Source of the DNA: Capra hircus
Lineage: Eukaryota > Chordata > Mammalia > Artiodactyla > Bovidae
Assembly (NCBI RefSeq): GCF_001704415.2
Contig: NC_030811.1
Location: 7,150,054-7,214,053 of the forward strand
Direction of reading: 5' to 3'
Length of the DNA stretch: 64,000 nucleotides
Shown: one piece after another, positions 54,960-64,000 of the stretch
Position numbering within the stretch: the stretch's first letter is position 1
Layout of the letters: every line of letters starts with the position of its first letter
The notes under the pieces: model-generated
Seen by the model: only the letters and a program-made list of their open reading frames with translations
What the model was told of the DNA's origin: nothing
Database searches by the model: none
Made by a program: the position numbers and the translations under genes

Positions 54960-56133
54960 ACAATTTTCCATCCTGGGCTTATAAAAAGCAGAGGAACCAG
55001 ATATCAAATTGCCAACATCCGTTGGACCATAGAGAAAGCAAGGGAATTCTAGAAAAACATCTAATTCTGCTTCATTGACTATGGTGAAGACTTTGACTGT
55101 GTGGATCACAACAAACTGTGATCTTCAAGAGTTGGGAATACCAGACATCCTCACCTGTCTCCCGAGAAATCTGGTTGCGGGTCAAGAAGCAGCAGTTAGA
55201 ACCTTGCATGGAACAACAGACTGGTTCAAAATTGGGAAACAAGTATGACAAGGCTGTATACTGTCACCCTGTTTACTTTACTTATATGTGGAGAACATCA
55301 TGAGAAATGCTGGGCTGGATGAAGCACAAGCTGGAGTCAAGATTGGCAAGAAAATATCAATCACCTCAGATACGCAGATGATGCTACCGTTATGCCAGAA
55401 ATCAAAGAGGAACTAAACAGCCTCTTGATGAGAGTAAAAGAGGAGAGTGAAAAAGCTGGCTTAAAACTCAACATTCAAAATGCAAAGATCATGGCATCTG
55501 GTCCCATCACTTCATCTCAAGTAGAAAGGGAAAAAGTAGAAACAGTGACACATTTTCTTTTCTTGGTCTCCAAAATTACTGTGGATGATGACTGCAGCCA
55601 TGAAATTAGAAGATGCTTACTCCATGGAAGGAAAGGTATGACAAATCTAGACAGTGTATTAAACAGCAAAGCTATCGCTTTGCCAACAAAGGTCTGTATA
55701 GAGAAAGCTATGAGGTTTCCAGTGGTCATGTTTGGATGTGAGAGTTGGACTGTAAAGAAGGCTGATCACAAAAGAACTGATGCTTTTGAACTGTGGTGTT
55801 GGAGAAGACTCTTGAGAGACCCTTGAGCTACACAGAGATCACATCAGTCAAACCTAAAGGAAAACAGCCTGAATATTCTTTGCAAGGACTGATGCTGAAG
55901 CTGAGGGGCCAATACTTTGGCCACCTGTTGCAAAGAACTGACTCATTAGAAAAGAGCCTGATGCTGGGAAAGATTGAAGGCAGGAGGATAAGGGAACAAC
56001 AAAGGATGAGATGGTGCATGGCATCACTCACTCAATGGACATGAGTTTGAGCAAGCTCCAGGAGAAGGTGAAGGACAGGGAAGCCTGGCGTGCTGCAGTC
56101 CATAGGGTGCAAAGAGTTGGACATGACTGAGGA
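54960..56133 (+). mobile_element. BovB LINE, 3' two-thirds
   Basis: It reads in order the FRKGRGTRDQ-type region, a motif A-type block (DYGEDFDCVDHNKL), then frame 55392-55826 from EIKEELNSLLMRVKEESEKA to ELWCWRRLLRD, then the post-RT region and tail. The YADD-like motif lies near 55375. More diverged than the copy at 34.6 kb. Confidence 0.9.
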
Positions 56134-56160
56134 ACTATACACACACACACATACACATAT
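56134..56160. repeat. (CA)n tract
   Basis: Alternating CA with two interruptions, at the BovB tail. Confidence 0.85.
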
Positions 56161-56281
56161 GTGCTTAGTCGCTCAGTCACGTCCAGCTCTTTGGGACCCC
56201 ATGGACTGTAGCCCACCAGGCTCCTCTGTCCATGAGGATTATCCAGGCAAGAATACTGACATGGGTGGCCATGCCCCTCTC
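56161..56281 (-). mobile_element. Bov-tA SINE, partial
   Basis: gtgcttagtcgctcagtcac to ggccatgcccctctcc, without the head. Minus orientation. Confidence 0.8.
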
Positions 56282-56307
56282 CAATATACACAAACACACA
56301 TATATCA

Positions 56308-56330
56308 ATATAGATAGATAGATAGATAAT
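56308..56330. repeat. (TAGA)n microsatellite
   Basis: Five to six units of taga. Confidence 0.85.
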
Positions 56331-56380
56331 ATATGTATATTATTAATGCAGCAGAAGAGTCTCCCACTCCGGTGTCTGTC

Positions 56381-56401
56381 TTTTTTTTTTTTTTTTTTTT
56401 T
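56381..56401. repeat. Poly(T) run
   Basis: About 21 T residues. It may be the reversed A tail of a decayed retroposon. Confidence 0.85.
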
Positions 56402-56462
56402 ACCAATTTACTGATGCTGTGTAGTAAGTCATTTCCAGACAATAAAAAAGGCATTCAGCCTG

Positions 56463-57911
56463 GTCAGTTCAGTTCAGTTGCTCAGTCGTGTCCAACTCTT
56501 TGCAATCACATGGATTGCAGCATGTCAGCCTTCCCTGTCCATCACCAACCTCTGAAGTTTGCTCAAACTCATGTCCATCGAGTCGGTGATGCCATCCAAC
56601 CACCTCATCCTCTGTTATCTTCTTCTCCTCCTGCGTTCAATCTTTCCCTGCAACAGGGTCTTTTCCAATGAGCCAGTTCTTCACATTAGGTGGCCAAAGT
56701 ATTGGAGTTTCAGCTTCAGCTTCAGGCCTTCCAATGAATATTCAGCACTGATTTCCTTTAGGATGGACTGGTTGGATCTTCTTGCAGTCAAAGAGACTCT
56801 CAAGAGTCTTCTCCAACACCATAGCTCAAAAACATCAGTTCTTCAGCACTCAGCTTTCTTTACAGTCCAACTCTCACATCCATACATGACTACTGGAAAA
56901 ACCAAAGCTTTCACTAGATGAACCTTTGATGGCAAAGTAATGTCTGCTTTCTAATATGCTGTCCAGGTTGGTCATAGCTTTTCTTCCAAGGAGCAAGCAT
57001 CTCTTAATTTCATGGCTGCAGTCACCATCTGCAGTGATTTTGGAGCCCAAAAATAAAATCGTCACTGTTTCCATTGTTTCCCCATCTATTTGCCATGAAG
57101 TGATAGGACTGGAAACCATGATCTTAGTTTTCTGAATGTTAAGTTTTAGGCCAACTTTTTCACTCTCCTCTTTCACTTTCATCAAGAGGCTCTTTAATTC
57201 TTCACTTTCTGCCATAAGGGTGGTGTCATCTGCATATCTGAGGTTAATTATATTTCTCCCAGCAATCTTGACCCCAGCTGTGCTTCATCCAGCCCAGCAT
57301 TTCTCATGATGTGTATTGCATAGAAGTTAAATAAGCAGGGTAACAATATACAGCCTTGAGGTACTCCTTTTCCTATTTGGGACCAGTCTGTTGTTCCATG
57401 TCCAGTTCTAACTGTAGCTTCCTGACCTGCATACAGGTTTCTCAAGAGGCAGGTCAGGTGGTCTGGTATTCCCATTTCTTAAAGTATTTCCCACAGTTTG
57501 TTGTGATCCACACAATCAAAGGCTTTGGTGTAGTCAATAGGGTAGAAATAGATGTTTTTCTGGAACCCTCTTGCTTTTTTGATGATCCGATGGATGTTGG
57601 CAATTTGATTTCTGCTTTCTCTGCCTTTTCTAAAACCAGCTTGAACATCTGTAAGTTCAGTTCACATACCATTGAAGCCTCACTTGGAGGATTTTGAGCA
57701 TTACTTTACTAGCGTGTGAGATGAGTACAGTTGTGCAGTAGTTTCAACATTGTTTGGCATTGCCTCTCTTTGGGATTGGGATGAAAATTGACCTTTTCCA
57801 GTCTTGTGGCCAATGCTGAGTTTTCAAAATTTGCTGGCATATTGAGTGCAGCAATTTCAAAGCACCATCTTTTAGGATTTGAAATAGCTCAACTGGAATC
57901 CCATCACTTCC
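56463..57911 (-). mobile_element. BovB LINE, 3' two-thirds
   Basis: Reversed tail at the left. Minus frames 56874-57215 (MAESEELKSLLMKVKEESEK), 57248-57475 (IPDHLTCLLRNLYAGQEAT, GVPQGCILLPCLF: motif B) and 57744-58016 (DGIPVELFQILKDGA) follow in the RT order, in different frames. It meets an inverted 5' segment at 57925. Confidence 0.92.
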
Positions 57912-57924
57912 AAAGCAAAAATAC

Positions 57925-58750
57925 CCAGTTGTGGATGTGACTGGTGATGCAAGTAAAGTCCAATGCTGTAAAGAGCAATGTTGCATAGGAACATAGAATG
58001 TTAGATCCAGAATCAAGGCAAATTAGTAGTGTTCAAACAGGAGATCGCAACAATGAACACTGACATTTTAGGAATCAGAGAACTAAAATGGACTGGAATG
58101 GGGGAATTTAACTCAGATGACCATTATATCTACTACTGTGGACAAGAATTCCTTATAAGAAATGCAGTAGCCATCATAGGATAAAAAAGTGAGTCTGAAA
58201 TGCAGTACTTGGATGCCATCTCGAAAATGACAGAATGATTCTGTTTGTTTCCTTAGCAAACCATTCAATATCACAGTAACCCAAGTCTATGCCCTGACCA
58301 GAAACACTGAAGAAGCTGAAGTTGAATGGTTCTATGAAGGCCTACAAGGCCTTCTAGAATTAACACCCAAAAAAAGATGTCCTTTTCATTATAGGGGACT
58401 AGAATGTAAAAGCAGGAAGTCAAAAGATACCTGGAGTAACAGGCAAATTTGGCCTGGGAGTACAGAATGAAGCAGGTCAAAGACTAACAGTTTTTCCAAG
58501 AGTATACACTGGTCATAGTAAACACCTTCTTCCAACAACACAAGAGAAGACTCTACACATGGACATTGCCAGATAGATGGTCAATACTGAAATCAGATTG
58601 ATTATATTATTTGCAACCAAAGATGGAGAAGCTAAAATGGAGAAGCAAGACATGGAGCTGACTGTGGCTCAGATCATGAACTCCTTATTGCCAAATTCAG
58701 GCTTAAATTGAAGAAAGTAGGGGAAACCACTAGACCATTCAGGCGGGTAA
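57925..58750 (+). mobile_element. BovB LINE, inverted endonuclease segment
   Basis: The plus strand reads decayed AP-endonuclease sequence: VYALTRNTEEAEVEWFYEG, DVLFIIGD followed by a stop, GKFGLGVQNEAGQR and a histidine/tyrosine block near RRLYTWTLPD. This is the only copy of the BovB endonuclease in the window. It is the inverted 5' end of the element at 56463-57911. Confidence 0.88.
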
Positions 58751-59671
58751 ATTAGTTCTGTAAGTCCTAAGGTGCCAATTAGTAGAATGAGAACTGTAGA
58801 ACTGGAAGCTCTCTAGAGAAGATGTTGTCCAACCCCCTCATTTTGCAGCTCAAGTGACAGAGGCTTAAAGCAGTTGAGACTTGCACAAGTACGGTTGGTT
58901 CTGCCCCTCTTACTGTAACCTCTGGCAAGTCCTTAACCACATCTGGATTTCTGCTCCCTCCTCTGTAAAATGAACTGCTGATCATCACAGCTAACAACTT
59001 CCAGGTGCTTCCTGTGTGCCTGACACTGTCCTGAGTACTTTAAGTTCCTTTTCTAATTCTCCCAACTTTCCAGATATTATGATTGATTACCTTTATTACA
59101 GAAGGAAATATAAAAACATAGAAAGCTTAAATAACTTGCTCAAGATAAGACAATTAGGAAATTTTGCAAAGCTGATTTAGTAACCCAGGAAGAACTGCCT
59201 CCCAAATTCTCAAATTCCAATTCTTAGATTTCTTCTAAGAAAACTGGTTCTGCTCTTGAGCATCATGGGGAAGAGTAGCCCATGTGACATATGCTGAGAG
59301 CAGTAGTGCCCATTGCCTCCCAGGGTAGAAGACAGACAGATTAATACTATGCACTGTGATTAGTGCAATAGAAGAATGAAGCTTATTTCCTTCTCTGAAG
59401 AGTTTTGGAAGTTTGTGCCTGTTCGTCTTTTTATTGACGTTGATTGGCTGTTTGCACTGGCTGGTAGGTTTTATACTAGATGCTGAGAATCTAGAGATAA
59501 GGAAAACAAAGTCCCTTTTGAGACTGATTTCATTCACTTAGCATAATGATTTGGGGAGTCATTCAAGCTGTATGTGCCAAGAGCTTGTTCTCCTTTATTG
59601 CTGCGTAGTGTTCCATCTTATGGAGGTATCCCAGCTTCTCACTTCTCCTTCACTTATGATGCAGAAGGTGC
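58751..59671. other. No gene recognised
   Basis: The frames at 58779-58997 and 59235-59537 have no domain. The sequence reads as old, unassigned DNA. Confidence 0.4.
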
Positions 59672-60087
59672 TGTGGTCCAGGTGTGGGTTGGAAAATAAT
59701 TTCCAGACATGAGACAGAATGAAAGGGAAATAAAGTTTATTAGAGTGGGAGACGCTGTTACAACAGCGGGCCAGCTCAAGGGAGAACTGATGTTAAACAG
59801 GGGTCCTTAGTCTGCTTTTATACCCAGAGTGCAAGGAGTGGGATAGAGGTCTTGTGGGTCATTTGCTGACTGGATGAGTCACGTATACTAGGTTGGGGGG
59901 AAGAGTAAGGCAAATGCCTTCTCCCTATGGAGTAGGAAGGGAGACAGGTTATACTGCTCAGGAGGACCTGGAATCCATTAATAGTTACAACACAGGGGAG
60001 GGAAGGATGATAAGGGTCTGGTTTTCTGTTCCTGCATTCCAAGACCCGCCTTGGTTTTATCTGCTCTGTTGTCCTTGGGTCACCACA
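59672..60087 (-). mobile_element. ERV LTR, minus strand
   Basis: The 416-bp unit reads TGTGGTGACC at its minus start and GGACCACA at its minus end. TATA-like gtataaaa is at about 59823-59816 (minus), and aataaa at about 59738 (minus). I find no target duplication and no viral coding sequence beside it. Confidence 0.7.
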
Positions 60088-60778
60088 GAAAGCTCAGCTT
60101 CTCTGTACACCAATGCTGAGTCAAATCTTGGAGACAGAGTTTTGGGTAGAAAAGGAGCGTTTCATTGCTTTGCCAGGCAAAAGGGGACACAGTAGGCTCA
60201 TGCCTTCAAAGCCCTTGGGAAAGACAGTGAGAAGTTTTATTGTCCAAAGAGGGCGTGATCAGCTCTTGGATGGTCTTCTGATGGGTTGGTGGTGAGGTAA
60301 GTAAGAGTCAGCATCATCGTCCCTCAGGTCCAACTGGTCTAGGGTCTACAAGCTGTGGGGAGCATACCATGATTAATCGTTAACTTCTGCCTCCAGGAGT
60401 AGTTTCAGTATCTGCAAACAAACACAAAGGCATTACTGTGTGTATCCTTTGATGGGGAAGCAAGACCTTACCCCAAGGCTCCTCTTGACTATTTCTCTGG
60501 TTTCCCAGTTCCTTCCTCCCTAATTGACAATTGCTTGAATCTGCCCACTGGAGCTCAGGGAAGGTCATGGAGGCTGAGTGAAGGCTGTTTCCTGTGATCA
60601 GAGAAAGAGGGGACACAAAGGCCTTGAGCCCAGGAGCCCCAGAGGGCCATGCGTGCCTCCATGTATTCTTATGCCCCTAATTGATTGCTCTTTGTTTGCT
60701 AAAACCTCCGTTATACCGCTGAATAGTATTGTATGGGAACACTTGCTGTCTTCCTGGAAATGTCTTCATTTGAGCATG
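60088..60778 (-). other. LTR-like old sequence, unresolved
   Basis: The phrase gtttcattgctttgccaggc and the gaagttttattgtcc polyadenylation-like signal on the minus strand suggest another, older LTR. No ends can be fixed. The short frames carry no domain. Confidence 0.35.
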
Positions 60779-60945
60779 TGTGTGTCCTCTCAGTTGTGTC
60801 AGACTCTTTGAAACCCTATGGACTGCAGCCCACCAGCCTCCTCTGTCTATGGAATTTTCCAGGCAAGCACACTTGGGTGGGTTGTGATTTCCTACTCCAA
60901 AGGATCTTCCCGACCAGATATCACACCCACCCTGAGTGTTTCCCA
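60779..60945 (-). mobile_element. Bov-tA SINE
   Basis: cctctcagttgtgtcagact to the degraded reversed head. Minus orientation. Confidence 0.8.
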
Positions 60946-61014
60946 ATTAGGCAAGTAAGATAGCAGCTGAACTACAGCAGGGTATTACAGGTATTTGTGT
61001 GTGTGGTGTGTAAT

Positions 61015-61760
61015 CATATTCCCCCAATCACTATTTTCTTGGGGGTTTTATCATGAATGGCTATTGAATTTTATTAAAGACTTTAAAAAAATCATCCATG
61101 AAAATAATTGAGTGAATGACATTAACAGATTTCCCAATATTCAACCAACCTCTTTGTTTTCTATCCCTCTTGGTCATGAAGTATCACATTCTTAATGGTG
61201 GTGTTGGCACCTATTTGCTAATACATAAAGTTTTGTCTTTTGTACTTGTACTTGCTTTTAATTTACCTTACTTTACTTTTTGCAGGTTTTTTTTTAAGTG
61301 AGAATTTATTTTCTTTCTTTTGAAAGTGAAAGTGAAAGTAGGTCACTCGTATCCAGCTCTTTGCAACCACATAGTCCATGGAATTCTCCAGGCCAGAATG
61401 CTGAAGTAAATAGCCTTTCCCTTCTCCAGGGCATTTTCCCAACCCATGGATTGAACCCAGGTCTCTCAACATTGCAGGCAGATTCTTTACCAGCTGAGCC
61501 ACCAGGGAAGCCCTTTCTTTCTTTTACTTTTATTGAAAAAGTTTTTGGTGCAATGCATTTTACTCTGGTCACTTCTTTCAATGAAGCCTACAGCTTCTGA
61601 TATTTAGTGTTTTCATTATTATGATCTTTAAGAAATTCTAAAGAGTCAGTTTGTATTTTTGTTTTCAACCAGAGTTGTTTAATACAATGTGCCATTTTAG
61701 TTTCCAGATGGAAGCACATTTTCCTAGAAGTAATTTCTGCTTTTGTCTCATTATGATCAG
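61015..61760 (-). mobile_element. L1 antisense fragment, with nested SINE
   Basis: tgaatggctattgaatttta, then ttttgtctcattatgatcag follow antisense L1 ORF2 and match the layout at 38.15 kb. A Bov-tA interrupts it. Confidence 0.6.
61320..61514 (-). mobile_element. Bov-tA SINE nested in L1
   Basis: gaaagtaggtcactcgtatc through to the reversed head gagccaccagggaagccc. The plus frame 61298-61600 is this SINE. Confidence 0.87.
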
Positions 61761-62507
61761 AAAATGAAGAAGAATAAAGAGCCTCTTGATGAAAAGTGAA
61801 AGAAAACTGTGAAAAAGTTGGCTTAAAACTTAACCTTCAAAAAACTAAGATCATGGCAACCAGTCCCATCACTTCATGGCAAATAGGTGGGCAAACAGTG
61901 ATAGACATTATTTTGGGGGGCTTCAAAATCGCTGCAGATGGTGACAGCAGCCATGAAGTTAAGAGATGCTTGCTCCTTGGAAGAAAAGTTATGACCAACC
62001 TAGACAGCATATTAAAAAGCAGAGACATTACTTTGCCAACAAAGGTCCATCTAGTCAAAGCTCTTGTTTTTCCAGTAGTCATGTATCGATGTGAGATTAA
62101 GACTATAAAGAAAGCTGAGTGCTAAAGAATTGATGCTTTTGTATCTGGTGTTGGAGAAGACTCTTGAGAGTCTCTTGGGTTACAAGAAGATCAAACCAGT
62201 CCATCCTAAAGGAAATCAGTCCTGAATATTCATTGATAGGCCTGAAGCTGAAGCTGAAACTCCAATATTTTGGCCACCTGATGCAAAGAATTGACTCGTT
62301 TGAAAAGACTCTGATGCTGGGAAAGATTGAAGGCAGGAGGAGAAGGGGACCACAGAGAATGAGATGGTTGGATAGCATCATCGACTTGATGGACATGAGT
62401 TTGAGCAAACTTCAGGAGTTGGTGATGGACAGGAAGGCCTGGCATGCTGCAGTCCATGGGATTGCAAAGAGCTGGACATGACTGAGCAACTGAACTGAAC
62501 TGAACTT
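61761..62507 (+). mobile_element. BovB LINE, 3' fragment
   Basis: The plus frame 61796-62125 reads from KENCEKVGLKLNLQKTKIMA to FPVVMYRCEIKT, then 62164-62481 in another frame to the tail gaactgaactgaactt. It starts just after the YADD region. Confidence 0.9.
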
Positions 62508-62886
62508 TTCTTAAGCTTCATATTGTTGATATAGGATTTGTGATAAAAGATAATGGATGGGAAAATGTTGTTTAGGTTTAATTCTTCTTGAGGTAATAGC
62601 TGCCTTTACAAACCTAAAGTTTTGAACAAGTGTATGGAAATGAGTCCTCTGAGACTATAAGTCAGTCACTCCCTGCGGAACAATTTCGAATCCACTGGAA
62701 ATGGCCTCTGTGGCAAAATTAAACATATACTATGTTTAGGGAATAGAGAGAAAAAGTATATGTTTCCATTGTCTCAGATTTCATAATCTTTCCTAGGTCT
62801 TATCCATTATTTCCAGAGAAAACACAGAATAAAATGTTTGCTCTCATGTAAAAACCAGTCCAATCTGATGTATTAAAGAGCCCCTT

Positions 62887-63070
62887 TAGGAACTTCCCTC
62901 GTGGTCCAGTTGATAAGACTTTGCCTTCCAATGCAGGTGGTGGGGGTTTGATCGCTGGCTGGGGAGCTAAAGATCCCACATGACTTGCAGCCAAAAAAAC
63001 AAAACATAAAAGAAAAGCAATACTGTAACAAATTCAGTAAAGACTTAGGGAAGAAAAAAAAAAAAAAAAG
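62887..63070 (+). mobile_element. CHR-type tRNA SINE
   Basis: Starts aggaacttccctcgtggtcc, has gccttccaatgcaggtggtg and an A-rich tail at 63051-63070. Distinct from Bov-tA by the body agatcccacatgacttgcag. Confidence 0.8.
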
Positions 63071-63210
63071 AAATGGCCCCTTTAGATACAGTCCAGTCTC
63101 CATGTAGGTGACTCAGACAGTTTCTGCAACCATTGTATTTATTTCCTCCCATGGACTTTCAACGCCTTATGTGACACTGGTTTGTGGAGAAAGATGGAGT
63201 TCTCCAGGCT

Positions 63211-63395
63211 CCCCTGGTGGTGCCGGTGGTAAAGAACCTGCCTGTCAATGCAGGAGATACAGATTCAATCCCCGGGTTGGGAAGATTCCCTGGAGAAGGA
63301 AATGGAAACCCACTTCAGTATTCTTACCTGGGAAATTCCATGCACGGAGGGCTACAGTCCATAGAGTCACAAAGAGTCGGACACAGCTGAACACA
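63211..63395 (+). mobile_element. Bov-tA SINE
   Basis: ctcccctggtggtgccggtg head, then gtaaagaacctgcctgtcaa and the A unit ending gtcggacacagctgaac, followed by a short (CA)n. Plus orientation. Confidence 0.88.
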
Positions 63396-64000
63396 CACAC
63401 ATGCATGTACATATGGGGTCACCAGCCTCAGCCTCTGTCTCCCCTACTTGCTGGATGATGTCTCATGTCTGTCAAGCCTCTGAAGGCCTGCTGGACCCCA
63501 ACAAGAAAGTCCACATGCTGGTGTAAAGGCACCAAGTGAGTTGATTTCCCACTCCAGGCAGTGCCCTTTCAGGGGCTCCTCAACTGACTTGACCACAGCT
63601 CCAGATGGTCTATGTTCTCTGTGGCTGGTCAGGCAGTGGCTCTCATACAGCCCTGGAATATCAGCTACAGGGTGATATTTCATGTGGTTGCAGGAAATAC
63701 AACTTTATTAAAGTAGTTTAACAACGGGTTCAATTTTGATACAAGGAGTTTACAGCTGGTACTCCAGGGCTGATATAACTATCCAAAGAACTTGATTTTT
63801 TTCTTCCACCCATTATGGTATCTTTTGTCCTCAGAGTGGCAAGATGGCTGCTTCAGCTTCAGCCTCAGGTCAGAACTGCAGGCAGAAAGAACACAGACGC
63901 AAGAAGGAAGACAGGAGGGTACTTCTACTGCAAAAGCAAAGCCAACCCACAGGGCTTCTACCACCTCTGGTCATATGCTTACCCCAGCTATGAAGAAACA
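63396..64000. other. No gene recognised
   Basis: The block tttattaaagtagtttaaca and later tggcaagatggctgcttcag look like an old mammalian repeat. No coding frame is supported. Confidence 0.35.

Noticed and set aside
59672..60087. Target duplication for the minus LTR
   Set aside because: I compared the flanks and found no shared 4-6 bp, so no duplication is claimed.

Overview
The window is nuclear DNA of a bovid ruminant, most likely Bos or a close relative. It is packed with BovB (RTE) LINE fragments and with the SINEs built on the BovB tail (Bov-tA, BOV-A2). It also holds CHR tRNA SINEs, ruminant L1 pieces and a long solo LTR that looks like BTLTR1. No bacterial features are present and no intact host protein-coding gene is visible. 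Two broken GIMAP (GTPase of immunity-associated protein) genes place it in or beside a GIMAP gene cluster.

Layout. 0-6.4 kb: repeats and unassigned DNA. 6.4-7.3 kb: a minus-strand GIMAP7-like pseudogene with a frameshift and a deletion over the G4 motif. 7.5-22 kb: old L1, BovB and SINE insertions, several nested, plus a diverged inverted repeat with arms of about 0.8 kb (11.4-12.2 and 14.5-15.3 kb). 22.8-29.96 kb: the 5' part of a minus-strand class I endogenous retrovirus (LTR, tRNA-His-type primer binding site, gag, protease, RT, RNase H, integrase), all broken. 30.0-36.6 kb: the 3' part of a second minus-strand class I provirus (integrase end and env), cut by an L1 and two BovB insertions.

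36.6-43.7 kb: L1, BovB and SINEs around an SLC26A2-like processed pseudogene fragment. 44-51.1 kb: a plus-strand GIMAP4-like gene with a small coding exon (47154-47207) and a large GTPase exon (49778-51094). The large exon carries a frameshift and a 409-bp solo LTR between G4 and G5. 51.46-52.73 kb: a full-length solo LTR with a 6-bp target duplication. 54.7-58.8 kb: two BovB insertions whose 5' parts are inverted. 59.7-64 kb: another LTR and more SINE, L1 and BovB.

The parts do not form one working system. The window records host gene decay and repeated retroelement insertion. I found no convincing new biological system. The best leads are the LTR-split GIMAP4-like exon, the two neighbouring proviral halves, the twin-priming-like BovB structures and the inverted repeats.
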